Shown here: positions 23,260-36,373 of the stretch, piece by piece | How positions within the stretch are numbered: position 1 is the first letter of the stretch | How the letters are laid out: the number at the start of each line of letters is the position of its first letter | Assembly: GCA_029237695.1 (NCBI GenBank) | Contig: CM055280.1 | Coordinates: 30,919,102 to 30,983,101, forward strand | Origin: Conchocele bisecta | Taxonomy: Eukaryota; Mollusca; Bivalvia; Lucinida; Thyasiridae | DNA length: 64,000 nt | Reading direction: 5' to 3' | The notes under the pieces: generated by a model | Told to the model about the DNA's origin: nothing | Database searches by the model: none | Seen by the model: only the letters and a program-made list of their open reading frames with translations | Program-made: the position numbers and the translations under genes

Positions 23260-24745
23260 GAAATTCTTACAAACGTTTCAACGTAAATAATTGGCCAAAT
23301 GTTTCAGCGATCTTGCAACGGTCAAAAAGAGCAAGTCCATACTAATTGAAGGTCAATCATATCTGATTACTGGCTGTAGTGTCTGTACTGTCAGATCTGA
23401 AACCATTGGACATGTCCCATAGTTTGCGATAAGTAGGTAATTGTCGCGCGAATGCCATTGTACTGTTTTCTATTACAGTTCGGATCTAATGCACATGTAA
23501 ATATCGGATACAAATACATGTACTTTGTACATCTACATGTACATACAACTGGACGGCTGTTTGACAAAAAGGGGTCTACCATATTGTATTTATTTGCCAT
23601 TAGTTCATAATACAAATCTAATGACAAGAACGACGCCAGCGGCATGAATCCCATCCCTGTGGTGGCTGGATCACAAACATGCACATTGATACGGTAACAA
23701 AGTTATAGGAGAATAGAGGAATCTATTGAAGGATAATATGGATAAGGACGAAGATGTATATGAAGTTTCAAGTGGATTACTGATATAGTAAATAGCTTAT
23801 AGCAGAATGAATGCATTGAATTGGGAATTTCTGAGTTATTTCACATTGACCGATGCCAAAGGGGGGGGAGCAAGATGAAAAATAAATGGATGATAATAAA
23901 CATGCACATGAAGTTTGAAGCCAATTAGCTGTACAATAAAGAAGTTATAGGATTATTGAGAAATGTGCACACATCTACTGGATGATAATAAACATGAACA
24001 TGAAGCCAATTGGTCGTATATCAAACAAGTTATAGGAGAATGGTGAAACGTGCACGCATCGACTGGACGTAATTTATAAGTTATTTGACCTTGACCTTGG
24101 GAATGGGAGAGCATGGGTGGGGTAAGGAATGAAGCTATGGATGATAATGAACATGTACATGAAGTTTCAAGCCCAATCGGTCATACTGTGCAGAAGAAAC
24201 AGGCGAATGAAAAATGTGACGGACAGACAGACGGACGGATGTACATACTGCGGTATTCTTTTAAACCCACTTACTTGTGCACCTGTACATAGTCTGCATG
24301 TGTACCTGTGTGCACAATAATGTGCAATGTTGTACAATTACCTCTTGTACGCACAAATTGATCCACACGTATACCTCGTGGAAGATTGACGGACAGACGG
24401 ACGGACAGCTTTTGCATCTCATTTTCGCTACTCGATAGGATAAGAACTGGTCAGATGCATGCCACAACATGCCACTGATAGTGTCATATCTAGAATTACA
24501 TGCAGTGGGCATAGGGGAGTCGGGAGCTATTGTGATGTGTAACCATGCTACATGTGCCATGATACTGCTGTTCTCTCTGGTGTGTGGCAGGACTGCTAGC
24601 AACCTTGGACAATTACCCAACTGTGTGTCCTAATGTTGTCTGGGGAGCGTGGATGTTTGTATAATTGACCTCAGCTGAATTTAATGAGATTAGTGAATGT
24701 GATTTACGTATTCCCAAGTGTGAACGACCACGGCCTTTAATTAAA
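23260..24745. other. No gene seen; tandem-like decayed repeats
   Basis: A loosely repeated block (GGATGATAATAAACATG..., CATGAAGTTTCAAG) recurs between about 23700 and 24180. Short GGACAGACGG tracts occur near 24220 and 24390. Confidence 0.4.
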
Positions 24746-24747
24746 AA

Positions 24748-24965
24748 TCCAGCTATAGCGGTTTATGCAAAAAGTGCATATCCAGATGAGCCGGCTCGTA
24801 ACGAGCCGTCTCATCAGGATCTGCACTTTTTGATAGTAATTTTAATATTTTTGAGAACAAACAATATCCCCTTTTCATAAATGGACTAGTCTGAAAACCA
24901 TTTTGTGACGGTTGGGTTGGTTGCAAAATGAACATATCAAAATCCATTCCAGTTACTTAGGGTTG
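24748..24965 (-). repeat. Family H hairpin repeat, copy 2 (inverted)
   Basis: The hairpin core GAGCCGGCTCGTAACGAGCC lies near 24789. Sequence beyond it is the reverse complement of 23041-23160. Confidence 0.65.
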
Positions 24966-25289
24966 AAAGGGTTAAGATAAACCTCTGACGACTAAGCATA
25001 GTATTCAATCTCAACTACAAAACTGTGCATGTTCTCTTATCTGTAACTGCATGTGTCTATTTATATCACCATACTATGAAACCTTGTGCTGATCCCAGCA
25101 TGCACAAAAAAAAACATCACTTTTAATTTGTTTTGTTTACGTCGGCTAATCGGCTTACTGATGTCATGTAGCGTAGCACGATAGCCCACAGGGCCATTAA
25201 TTCATATTACTACAAATGACTTTATTACATGATCCGCTATGGCGGGTTTACCATGTGCGTCATGAGACATTATACATATAGTGTGACCT

Positions 25290-26880
25290 CTTTCGATACC
25301 TGGCTGTCTCATTCTTGTTTATCGGGATATATTCTTCCAAATCCAGGCCCACTGAGCAACTCCTTCATCACACCCGATTCGTCATTAATATCGGATCATT
25401 CCCTAGAATTATTAAATAGTGGGCTATGCATAATGCAATTAAACATACAAAGCCTACGGCCCAAGCTTGATTTATTAGAAATAGAATCGCAATCCTATGA
25501 TATCCTAGTATTACTGAAACGTGGCTCTCACAAGATATAGATAACAAAGATATACACATACCTAACTTTGGACCTCCCTTTATATGTGATATACCAGATA
25601 GAACAGGCGGTGGAGTTGAAATATATTTGAGAGACAACTTACACGGATTAATCCGGACTGACCTGTCCATTTAAGGTCTCGAAGTCCTGTGGGTCGAAAC
25701 TCATTATAACAATCAAACTATTCTAATAGCCGTTTTTTTTATCGCCCATCTAAATCTAATAATAATTACTGGTCGCTCATGGAAGAGAGTTTCTATAGAG
25801 GTTCTAACTAATTAATAACATTAGCATTACTGGGGATTTAAACATTAACTCACTAAATTAAGCAGCATCAAAGATAGACAACCTTATTGCCTCGTATAAT
25901 TTCACTGAACTAATTTCAGAACCAACTAACTTTACCGAACACTCGCAGACTCTAATATACCTAATTATCGTGAAGATTGGACAAACTATTGTCACAAGTT
26001 TTGTAGCAGATCCTTTCGTCCCAGACCTGATTAGGTACCACTCACCTATAGTAGTAGTTCTTATCTTATCTAAACCTGAACACACCTCATTCAAACGCCA
26101 CATATGGAAATACGATGAAGGCGACTTCGACAAATACAGTCGACATCTAACTAAAACTAACTGGGAAACTGCAATAACAACTAATGACCTAGAAACATCT
26201 GCCAGTAACATCAGTTCCACTATCATTAACGCAGCGAAACAGTCCATACCGAATAAAATAGTAACTATAAGACTTAACGATATACCATGGATGAAAAGTA
26301 ATGTCAGAAAATTATTAAGACAACGAAAAAGACTGCATAAACAAGCTAAACATATCAATACAGAACAATTCTGGCTACAATTCAGAAACAAACGAAATGA
26401 AGTAAGAAAACACATTCGAAAAGCGAAACAAGAGTTCAAACAATCCATGATAGATGCAATTAACCAAGACAATATTACAGCCAAATCCTGGTTCAAATTG
26501 ACAAAATCATTGTTATCCAATACAAATTGTAGTAACTAGATACATGTACTATTTGACAATAACACGACAGTGTCTGCAGATATAGACAAAGCAAAACTAT
26601 TGAATGAACATTTGTGTAGACAATCAAACATAGGTGACAAAAACAGAAACTTACCACATAGTCATACAAACTACAACAATACGCTCCCAACTATAGTTAT
26701 ATCAAATCAGGACGTAGAAGTTTCAATCATTTAAATGGGCCCTTCCAAAGCATCAGACCCCGACACAATAAGCCACCACTTGTTAAGAGAATGAATGAAC
26801 GAACTATCAGCACCATTAGCCAACTTATTTAATACATCTAATTGGCTCCATTCCAAAAGAGAAAATTATACTAATATTCT
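25290..26880 (+). mobile_element. Decayed LINE, 5' half: endonuclease domain and linker, RT truncated
   Basis: Reading frames with several indels encode, in order: an N-terminal leader ending in N-P-G-P (25340-25351), an apurinic-type endonuclease start (M-Q-L-N-I-Q-S-L), the I-T-E-T-W-L motif in a shifted frame near 25512, a T-G-G-G-V-E-I-Y-L-R stretch near 25605, a G-D-L-N-I-N-S-L remnant near 25834, and a basic linker (about 25970-26540) with K-R-H-I-W-K-Y and R-K-R-L-H-K-Q. A start of reverse transcriptase (G-P-S-K-A-S-D-P-D) appears near 26735, then similarity stops. These belong to a CR1/jockey-type ORF2. It is dead: frameshifts, in-frame stops, no RT core. Confidence 0.8.
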
Positions 26881-26999
26881 TCTTTTTCGGAGGCTGATTC
26901 GCATTTTTTAATTCTCTATTTTTTCCATTTCTGGACCCCCAGGGTGGAGATTTCCACTCAAATGTAGTGATTTTATCAACACAAAAATTACACTTTTAG

Positions 27000-27845
27000 A
27001 TATAAGGAGGGGGTGAAATCCCCCCCCCCCCCCCTCAACAAATCCATCCGCATTCATTCGGGATAACGTACAGAATTTAAAGAAAAAAAAGTGATAAGAA
27101 AAATCATTTAATTTAATAAAAATATTAATATGGGTCTATATATAATGTACAAACACGAAATATCAAATGTTCACATAATATACATAGAATCAACGACAAA
27201 ATGTAGAAAACACCAACCAGAGAAAGGGGGTGAAATTCCGCAAACAACAAAAAGTAGCAGAAAGCAACAAGTGGAGGGGGGGGGGAATCCCCCCCCCCCC
27301 CTTGAGAAACATATCACTATCATAATTTTGATGCTTTTCACATAATATTCACATACTATATATACAATAAACGATAAAAAGTAGCAGAAACAAACCAGTG
27401 GAGGGGGGAAATCCCCCCCCCCCCCCCCGTTGATGCGTTTCACATAATATTCACATAGTATACAATCAACGACAAAATGTAGCAGAAACAAACCAGTGGA
27501 GGGGGGGGGGAATTTCCCCCCTGTGAGAAACATATCACAATTTTGATGCTTTTCACATAATATTCACATAACATACAATCAACGACAAAAAGTAACAGAA
27601 ACCAACCAGCGGAGGGGGGGGGGATTTCCCCGCCTGCGAAAAACGTATCACAATTTTGATGCTTTTCACATAATATTCACATAACATACAATCAACACAA
27701 AAAGTAGCAGAAACAAACTAGCGGAGGGGGTGAAATCCCCCCTCCTGTGAGAAACATATGTGAGAAACATATCATTCACATAATATACAATCAACGACAA
27801 AAACCAGCAGAAATCAACCAGGGGGTGGAGTTTCCACCCCTGTCA
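27000..27845. repeat. Tandem array with facing G-run/C-run hairpins (~110-130 bp unit)
   Basis: About seven units share CACATAATATTCACATA, AATCAACGACAAAA and CAGAAACAAACCAG. Most have a GGAGGGGGGGG tract facing a CCCCCCCC tract a few bases later. The G/C run lengths vary between units. Proline/glycine-rich ORFs are artefacts of these tracts. Confidence 0.8.
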
Positions 27846-27861
27846 GAAAAATGTACAAATT

Positions 27862-28235
27862 GTGTTTGTTTGTTGGGGTTTAACGGCCTATCAACAGCTA
27901 AGGTCATTTAAGGCCGGGTCAATTGGTTTATTACTAAATCCCATATATTACCTGTAGAAGTACATGTACATGTTCAAGTACATACATGTACAAATGGGGG
28001 GAAAATCCCAAAATCAGAACTGAATATTTACAATAACAAAACTATATGTTCAGCCCTGAAATCAGAATAACACTGATCTGATGCCAGGTCCTCGCCACAC
28101 CAGAATCACTTGGCCCCTCCCAAAAGCAGTAGGATCAGTAATAATCTTACTACTTTTAAAATGGGCAATAACCCAATTCAACTCGCAGGTAACAAAAGAG
28201 CCAAAGATAAAAACGTACCTGAGTGCCAAATCAAG
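27862..28235 (-). mobile_element. SINE family C copy, head missing
   Basis: It starts with the TTTGTTTGTTGGGG tail complement and extends to GTACCTGAGTGCC. The tRNA-like head is absent. Confidence 0.7.
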
Positions 28236-28639
28236 GTATAAGGTATTTTCATAGTACATGTAGTATTAAAATATGCCATAAAATGAGGTGTACATTTAAG
28301 AATGATGGCAATATATACATGATATTAAAATACTTTTCACGGGGAAAAGGCAAACTAAATTGTGATGACTCAATTTGAGCCAGGGGTGGCCACTTTATAA
28401 AATATGTATGGGCCAGTGGCCCCACATGCTGAAATCCTAGATTGAACTCTGGAAGTGGCAGTCCACAATGACTTAATAATTCGGACCAGTATCAGAGTAT
28501 GGTGGATGGAAAAATAACAACAAAAGCCACTCATATGAAATATGCGCTCAAAAGTCTTTGAATTTAGTCAAGCATACCACACTCATCACTGCTCACAAAT
28601 CTAGGTTGGTACTAGGATTTTGATAACAAGGGGTTGACC

Positions 28640-29560
28640 AGGGACTGAGTGTCTCCCACACTAATCAAGACGATCACCACGAAGGTCAACGTGACCAAGG
28701 TAAAAAGTGAAAGTGAATGGGCTATTGATGCAGTTTAGCAAGGATTCGAGGACGACTAACGGATCATCATCAGGAGGTATTCAACATTTAGAGGTTTATC
28801 CAAAATTATCGACAAGGTCAACATGGTAAAGTGAAGGTCAATGTGAAAATTACAGAGATAGTCATCAATGATAGCCATCAAATCGATGAAAAGTGAGTCA
28901 CCAATGAGATTAAGCTATTGATTTAACGGTCAAAAGTGAAAGTAAATGGGTTTAACGTCCCAAAAAACAGCTAAGGTTATATAGAGACGGGACCACAGTT
29001 TAAAGTCTCATCCGACAGACCAGTGGGATGGAAACACTATGCAACTATTTATGATGCCAAGGCGAGGAAGTTTGAAGCCACAACCTCCGGATTGGAAGTC
29101 ATGTGTTCTAACCCCTAGGGCACAACCACCCACCAATGTGAGGAAGCTATCGAGGACGTATGATAATGATCTAACGAATGGATGAGGAGGTATTCAACAT
29201 TTGGACGTACATCCAAAATAATTGACACAAAGGTTAAGGTCAACAAGGTGAAGGTCAAGGTGAGCCGAATGACATTGGATTGATAGCTATCAATATGAGG
29301 AAGCTGTTTATGCAGTTTGGCAATGATCCGACTAACGGATCAAGAGATATGCGAAAGGTGCAAACGTCCCACAAACATGAAAAATGTTAAGGTCACCAAG
29401 GTGAATGTCAATGTCACCCGAATGACACTGGATGGATAGCTAGCAATGTGAGGAAGCTATGGATAAGGTTAGGTAATATCCGACATAAAGAGATATGGGG
29501 AAATTTGCTACGTCCAAGTTACGTCTCAAATTGTTGACGACGACACCGCTGGAATTATGA
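28640..29560. repeat. Degenerate tandem array with GGTCAA-rich units
   Basis: Phrases such as GAGGAGGTATTCAACATTT, CTAACGGATCA, GAGGAAGCTAT and AAGGTCAAGGTGA recur at irregular ~170-250 bp spacing. The units are heavily diverged. Confidence 0.5.
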
Positions 29561-29659
29561 CCACTATGTATCACGCTGATAACTCAAAGAAAATGAATAC
29601 ATTTGCTCCAATATTTGTGACTACCAAATGTGACTACCAGTAGGTACAACGTAAAAAGT

Positions 29660-30134
29660 GGTGTGTTTGTGTGTTTGTTTGTTTGTTTGTTTGTTTGTTT
29701 GTTTGTTTGTTTGTTTGTTGGGGTTTAACGGCCTATCAACAGCCAAGGTCATTTAAGGTCATTTAAGGCTGGGTCAATGGGTTAAGTACTAAATCCCATA
29801 TATTACCTGTACAAGTACATGTACATGTACATGTTCAAGTACATGTACAAATGGCGGGAAAATCCCAAAATCAGAACTGAATATTTACAATAGCAAAACT
29901 ATATATTCAGCCCTGAAATCAGAATAATCCTGATCTGATGCCAGGTCCTTGCCACACCATAATCACTTAGCCCTCCCAAAAGCAGTAGGATCAGTAATAA
30001 TCTTACTACTTTTATAATGGGCAATAACCCAATTGAACTCCCATGTATCTAGAGAGCCAAAGATAAAAGCGTACCTGAGGGCCAAACCAGGCAAATCGTG
30101 ATTCCTATACGGAGGAACCCATACCACCACCCAC
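29660..30134 (-). mobile_element. SINE family C copy with long TTTG tail
   Basis: The tail is an 11-12 copy TTTG run (about 29673-29718). The body is complete, and the head lacks about 35 bp around the A box relative to 14384. Confidence 0.75.
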
Positions 30135-30136
30135 TA

Positions 30137-30600
30137 CAAGTGATGTGACGCAGTGTATCGCAGGATCTCAATATCTCACAAGTGATGTAATGTAGGATCT
30201 CTATATATCAGTGTCAGATGTGATGTAACGTAGGATTTCAATATCTCGCAACTGATGTGATGCAGATCTCAACATCTCGCATGTGATGTGACACGGGATT
30301 TTTATATCTCACAGGTAATGTGACGCAGGATCTCTATATCTCGCAAGTGATGTGACACAGGATATTTATATCTCACAAGTGATGTGGCGCAGGATCTCAA
30401 TATCTCGCAAGTGATGTGATGCGGGATCTCAGGATATCGCAGGTGATGTGACACAGGATCTCACATGTGATGTGCCACAGGATCTCAATATCCAGCCTAG
30501 TGATGTAATGCATGTTCTCGCAAGGCATGTGGTACCGGATTTCACAAGTGATGTGATGCAGGATGTTACACATGATGTGACACAGGATCATTGTTTGACG
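30137..30600. repeat. 32-bp tandem repeat
   Basis: Units read GTGATGTGACRCAGGATCTC plus AATATCTCGCAA. Adjacent units partly alternate ACAC/GCGC variants, giving a 64-bp superperiod. There are no spacers, so this is not a CRISPR array. Confidence 0.75.
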
Positions 30601-30609
30601 CTGTGATAT

Positions 30610-31480
30610 CTGAAAACCAAAGATGACAATAGGAGAATTGTAACCAATCCCCAGATATTTGTTAAATGTGCTTATAGGTACATTTGGGTTCAGAAATATG
30701 TTACAAAGTAAAGCAACAACTAAATATATTTGTCTTATTCTGTTTCATGACTATGCATATGATCCGAGACTCTCTGCCTTTAAATGATACCAGCACCCTC
30801 AATAAGACTCTAATGATCATACACCTCCAGATAATGTTTAGCCGTAAAGTGTATTTTACCACAGGTCTAATATTTGCCAATGCTGATTATACATGTACAT
30901 TTTAAATGAGTATTTCACCCACAGGTACTTCTAGCGTGTCTTTCATGGTCAATTATTGTTTGTATACATGAAAGTTTGATGTAACACCTTTCACATAAAT
31001 GTACAAAACAATTCAAATGTGTCCACGTCTGGGCTATATATAACGTTATAAGGTATTTAACTCGTATTTGCAACCGCTGTACGAAAATCACACAAAATCG
31101 CGTAATGTCCGCTTCGCCTTCACCCATACAATGTGCAGCAGCGTATCGAAACTGCTGTTTATGGCGAGTTGGTCGGCATTAATTTTACAGAACTTTGCTA
31201 ATACATCAACATTAATCTCAAAGAGTTTGAGTGTAAACTGTACCAATGCTTATCAAGCTAACCTAAATTCACTTCTTAAAATCAAACACACTCATACTTG
31301 ACCATCCAAGACACGCTAGGGGCAAGTGATCTCACCACCAACTTGAGTTGCAGTACTTAATGAAAACCAAAATTATTCATAAACTTATTAACTGAACAGA
31401 CATAAACAAATATGTCCATCTATACTTGTCACTCTCCATGAAGTAGAAACTAATCGAGCAAATGTTGAAAAAGGGGATAT
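30610..31480. other. No recognised gene
   Basis: Several short ORFs on both strands show no domain or repeat signature. Confidence 0.35.
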
Positions 31481-31489
31481 AATCCATGA

Positions 31490-31800
31490 CCCGGGGGTCG
31501 AATAAAAAATTGAAATAAACTTTCCCGATCTACTCATCATAAGGAAGCTAGATACCAAGTTTCAGGTATGTAATTATCACAGTTTACAACATTTACGAGT
31601 TACAAGGCAAAATTTCAAAATTCTAAGTCAAAAACGGGGAGATAATGAAAATCAAAATAAACTGTGCACATCTGCTCATCATAACATGCATAAGAAAGCT
31701 ACATGCCAAGTTTCAGCTAGTACGCTTTAATATTTTACGAGTTTTACAAGTTACAAGGTTGTGACGGACGGACAAGGGTAACACTAAATGTCCCATCCAC
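31490..31800. repeat. Two diverged copies of a ~150-bp repeat ending in GACGGACGG
   Basis: CTACTCATCATAAGGAAGC and CTGCTCATCATAACATGC mark the units, each followed by a CCAAGTTTCAG phrase. The tail GTGACGGACGGAC resembles ends of dispersed bivalve repeats. Confidence 0.5.
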
Positions 31801-31845
31801 TATCGCGGTGGGGCATAACAAAGAAGTTAGAACGCTTCAAATGCA

Positions 31846-31953
31846 CATTTGGAAAGACTACTGTCATAACGCTAGTTCAGAGTACATAACTCTAATTAAA
31901 TTTCATTACACTGCATTACATAATCGTTATGAAGCGAGTAGTCTTTCCAAATG
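31846..31953. repeat. 108-bp inverted repeat
   Basis: CATTTGGAAAGACTACT and its complement bound the element, with a further pair GTCATAACG/CGTTATGA inside. It is a small foldback element with no ORF. Confidence 0.65.
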
Positions 31954-32339
31954 TATGAAGTATGAACGTCAATGCCATGCAGATTTTTCTCTATAATTTA
32001 GTGTGCGAAGTGTAAATGATATTACGCACATTTTTACTGTGTAGCATGGTGTAGCGACATAGTGCAACCGGTTGCCTATAAAGCGGAAAACGTGCAACTA
32101 TCATAATGCTTATGTATAGTTGCGAACACTAACAACAACTCTTGCAATTTACTCCCGTACCGTCCAGCGTTACGATTCCACTTATAGGCTTTCTCTGCAG
32201 AAAAGCGAAACCAGTGTCGTAACCAGGATGAGGCAGACGATGCGTGTCATTTTGACGAACTACTGTCTGTTCCACGTTTTTCTGTCAACAAATGTGTTGC
32301 TGCTAGTACATGTAAATGTATTAAATGTAAAAAACATTT

Positions 32340-33303
32340 AAATGTAAGTAGTTTTTCATCAATAACAAAAATGTCACCCTCCTCAAAAAAAATTGTTTTC
32401 TGAAATTCCATCAACTATTGATTTTATTGCGAAATAAAAAAACATTATTTGTGGACCACTTTGCACAATCTAACCTCATTTCAAAGCTATATCACCAGGT
32501 TTCGGAGTCAATTTCCCAATTTGTTTAGCCCTACCTCCTTTTTTCGAAATAAAATCAATATTTGATAGAATGTTATCAAATAAAAAAAATTAGGGAGGGC
32601 GACTTTTTGTTGAAAAAATACTTACATTTAAATATTTTTTTAAATTTAATGTGTGTAATAGCCAAAAGTTTGTCGGCAGCATGTACATGTAGACACAGCA
32701 CAGTATAAACATGTATAATACTTGTGAATAATTTACTATAGTCTGTTTCACGAAAGCTGCCCAAATTTTACGGCTATATAGACAATTCAAAAACAAGATT
32801 TCTTTTGATAATATTAAATTAAAGGAAAATTTAAGAATGAGCCTTCTTTTTATTTCGTGAAATTTGGTAAAATATTGATTTTATTGCGAAAACAAAATTT
32901 CCCCATGTTAAATCCCCATAGACATCTTCACGGAGTGAAGATGTCTATGGGGATTTAACATGGGGAAATTTTTTGAATTTTTTGAATTTCAGAAATACTG
33001 GACCGATTTTTAAAATTTACATTTTGTTTTCTTAGCTAGATCATTTCCTAGTCAGGTTTCGGAGTCAATTTCCAAAATTTTTCGTTTTTTGACTCCTCCC
33101 ACACTGCCTTACCTCATTTTTCCCCATGTTAAATTCCCATAGACAAATCAATTTTTCGTAATAAAATCAATATTTGACCAAATTTCACGAAATAAAAAGA
33201 AGGCTCATTCTTTTGTTTTAATTTAATATTATCGAAAAAAATATTGTTTTTGCATTGTTTATATAGCCGTACAATTTGGGCAGCTTTCGTGAAACAGACT
33301 ATA
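32340..33303. repeat. Nested foldback elements
   Basis: Three inverted layers are visible: arms around GGAGGGTGACATTTTTG (about 32345-32440 against 32520-32690); outer arms TATAGTCTGTTTCACGAAAG at 32737 against its complement ending near 33303; and a perfect palindrome at 32896-32969 (TTTCCCCATGTTAAATCCCC inward). No coding sequence. Confidence 0.75.
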
Positions 33304-33355
33304 AATGATTTGATGATATGCGATATCTTACTGAGTTAAATGAGTACTATTTCTT

Positions 33356-33400
33356 ATATGAGACACGTCATGTGATTTTGTACTTTCTGACAACTGCATT
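33356..33400 (+). repeat. Family A terminal fragment
   Basis: ATATGAGACACGTCATGTG followed by ATTTTGTAC is the left terminus only. Confidence 0.6.
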
Positions 33401-33404
33401 ATAT

Positions 33405-34790
33405 ATCCTGCATTATATATCCTGCTAAGAATTAAACAAATTCCCATATCGGGACTTGGTTCGCCTCGTCTGGTTTTTACCTCTTGAATCAGATCTGATT
33501 AGCACTTTAGCAGTTAATTCAAATTGTGAAAGATTTTCTATATTTTTGGACTGAAATGAGTGTTAATATTATGAAAATAACTTATTTAAGTAATGATGAC
33601 ACTAATTTACATATGTAAATGACCTGATAAAGTAAATTTAAGCTAGAATCATCAAGTGGCAGCCAAATTTAACAAGTAAAATTTAAGATGGGGTCCATTT
33701 TCTGTAAAGGCAAAAAATAAATTTCTAAATCTTCTACATTTGTAAAATTTGCTTCAGAATTATTAGTTTGTATTACTTTTATAATACCAATATTATTTTT
33801 TTTCAGATAAAAATATCTCAAATATGTCACAATTAACTGCTAAAATGTGAATCAGACAATGATTCGCTATTCTGCAGAGGAATCCTATGAGTGGAATACG
33901 GACGGTACTGTCATTTCGGCTTATTCTGTGTATCGGCTAATGAGCAATTCTCGTAAATTTACCCTTGCGTACGTCATAATAAGATATGTGGATTTCGGAA
34001 TAAACAAGCTGATTAATTGTTACACTGTGGCTCAATTTTATCACATTCCGCAGCATCTAACTGTATCTACCTGTATACAAACTTGGATTGAACCCTAGTT
34101 TACATTTATAAACACACACCAGCATTAATTATATTGTTGATTTCAATACAACAATTTTCTACCAAACATTTTTGTTCTCTCAGATATTCATGAATTTTGT
34201 CAATATAAACACTTTTGTTTTCATTTCTATAAACATTAAAGGTTTAAAATATTTCACACCTACTATTTACATGCATATTGAAATAACCCACAAGTTATTT
34301 TATTTAAAAATTTGATACTTTATCAATGTTTTCGAAATATTCCACAGGAAAATGCCACTTTACAAGAGTAAGCCATCATGACTGTATATCAAGACAGTCA
34401 TGAAATCACGACTAGTGAAGTCATACACACAATTTCAATTTACGTCACTTACTGACGTCACTCAGAACGTTGTGACATTTTATCTGCACAGATATCTTTG
34501 AACTGCTTTGAATATTCAGGAATTTTTACTCAATATGAGGATGTTATTTAATGACATATACATTTGTTTGGAAAGCCTTAGGTGCGCAGAATTAACCGAG
34601 ACGATTGTACGGGAGTAGATTGCAAGTTACCGTTCGCAACTGACTTATATAATGCAGGGTGAAGAAATGTAATTAGAGTTATGTACTCAGAACAATGCTA
34701 CGTCTGAATGTACTTTCAAATCGCAAACGTCTCTCAAAATCAATAAACTTAATCACAGTACAAACAAGTCGAATACACACGGCAGCACGA
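33405..34790. other. AT-rich stretch without recognised gene
   Basis: No splice-flanked exon, RNA gene or conserved repeat was found. Confidence 0.35.
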
Positions 34791-34794
34791 TTTA

Positions 34795-35075
34795 CCCAAA
34801 TCTTCATATACTGCACAAAAAGATACCAACTGGCAGGAGGTGCCAATTTTGTTACGGTGTAACAGTGTAACAAGTGTAACGAAGGTATTTTCCCCATGTT
34901 ACAGTAACAACTGTAACGAAAATACACAGTGTGAACAGCATAAGTTATGTTCTGTGTTACAGTGTAACGGTGTAAAAAGTTTAACAAACAACTGTAACGA
35001 AAATACACAGTGTGAGAACCAGAAGTTATTTTCTGTGTTACCATGGTTATAGTGTAACGGTGTAACTAGTGTAAC
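34795..35075 (-). repeat. GTTAC-motif cluster, inverted relative of the array at 43.6-45.8 kb
   Basis: Dense GTAAC/GTTAC words include the palindrome GTTACAGTGTAAC, with a ~110-bp unit duplicated. The left flank (CTGCACAAAAAGATACCAAC) is the reverse complement of sequence just beyond the large array near 45725-45760, so both are ends of one repeat family. Confidence 0.65.
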
Positions 35076-35289
35076 AAAGATGGATGTTGGATAAGAATCG
35101 GGTATTTTGTTTTCTGTCCGAAACAGTCATAATACAGTGTATACCCTGACCGGGGTATGAGCCTTGCATTTTGAAAGTGACAAGGTCTGTATGATAGTGA
35201 CAAAGTCTACATGATAGACTATAATGTGTTTACTGACAAAGTCTATATCATAGACTTAATGTGTTTACATTTGTTTACAAGTTCAGCAT

Positions 35290-36070
35290 AACGATTAAAT
35301 GTCCATTTCTGTGGCAGATATTTCTATTCTAATTAAGTGTTATTTATGGCCACACAGTCACCCTGTGGTATGTATGAGAAAACAGGTATTATTACATTTG
35401 TGAGGGTGAGGCATGACGGGTGTTTCATTGATTGAACAGTGCAGATTCTGATCAGACTGTGCGGATGCACATGCTGATCTGGATCTACACTGGCTGCAAG
35501 ACCATTAAGCTCCATGTATGATGTCACTGTCATATGTACCAAAAACATCCATTTCTGTAAGTTGCCTATTTTCCAATTATTTTTATAAATTTATATATGT
35601 GTAACACCGGATCTATCCGTGTATATCCTGATAAAAAACTGGTAAGACAAGTAATTTAGAGCTGAATGTCCATATTTGTAAGTTGTCTGTTTTCCCATTA
35701 TTGTAAGTGAAAAGTGTATATGAGTATTTGTTTCTGACTGTGAGTTATGGCCCCCACAGACTCCCTGTGCTGTGTATGAGAAAACCGGTGTTGTTGTTAC
35801 ATTTGTGAGTGTTCTTGACTCAATATAAGACTACATCTGAGATTCAGTCTGGCAATTGGATAGCATAGATGTGTAGCACCTGATCTATTAACCATTTACC
35901 AAAAACTTTGGTGGTTTATGAGACAAGATACTTTGAGATAAATGTCCATTTCTGTCAGTTGTCTATTTTTCCCATTGGATTCAACCTACCTATATTTTTC
36001 TGTGATGTATGACCAGGGCCCCAATTGCCTTGGATCATAAGAAAACAGGGATTGTTCAGTTTGTCAGAGC
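35290..36070. repeat. About three diverged ~290-bp tandem units, one with a family B insertion
   Basis: Units start near AATGTCCATTTCTGT (35300, 35665, 35940) and contain a phrase like GTATGAGAAAACAGG. A family B copy in reverse orientation, with its GATCAGACTGTGCGGATGCA hairpin, occupies about 35408-35530. Confidence 0.6.
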
Positions 36071-36373
36071 TGTAAACTTAGATTAGAATAGAGGTGTGAT
36101 CAGTCTGCACACACACAGGTCTACACTGGTCATTCATCATTTTGGTAGCTCAAGATGCATCTTAACAAAACATTGTATCTTTATTATGCTATCATGGGTG
36201 TATGCTGATCAAAAGAACACAAAAATGTTGTTTTTAAATATACAACAATGTCAGTTTTTTCTTAATGCAATCATTGTCAACTGACTGGTATATTCTTGTC
36301 CTCTATCATAAGTTACAATCAGATTCTGGATACATGTAACAGAACAATATTTCAGAAATTTAAGAATATGATT

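Noticed and set aside
27171..27533. Pro/Gly-rich ORF
   Set aside because: Created by G and C homopolymers of the tandem array.
30137..30600. Possible CRISPR-like array
   Set aside because: Units are contiguous 32-bp tandem repeats with no unique spacers, in eukaryotic DNA.
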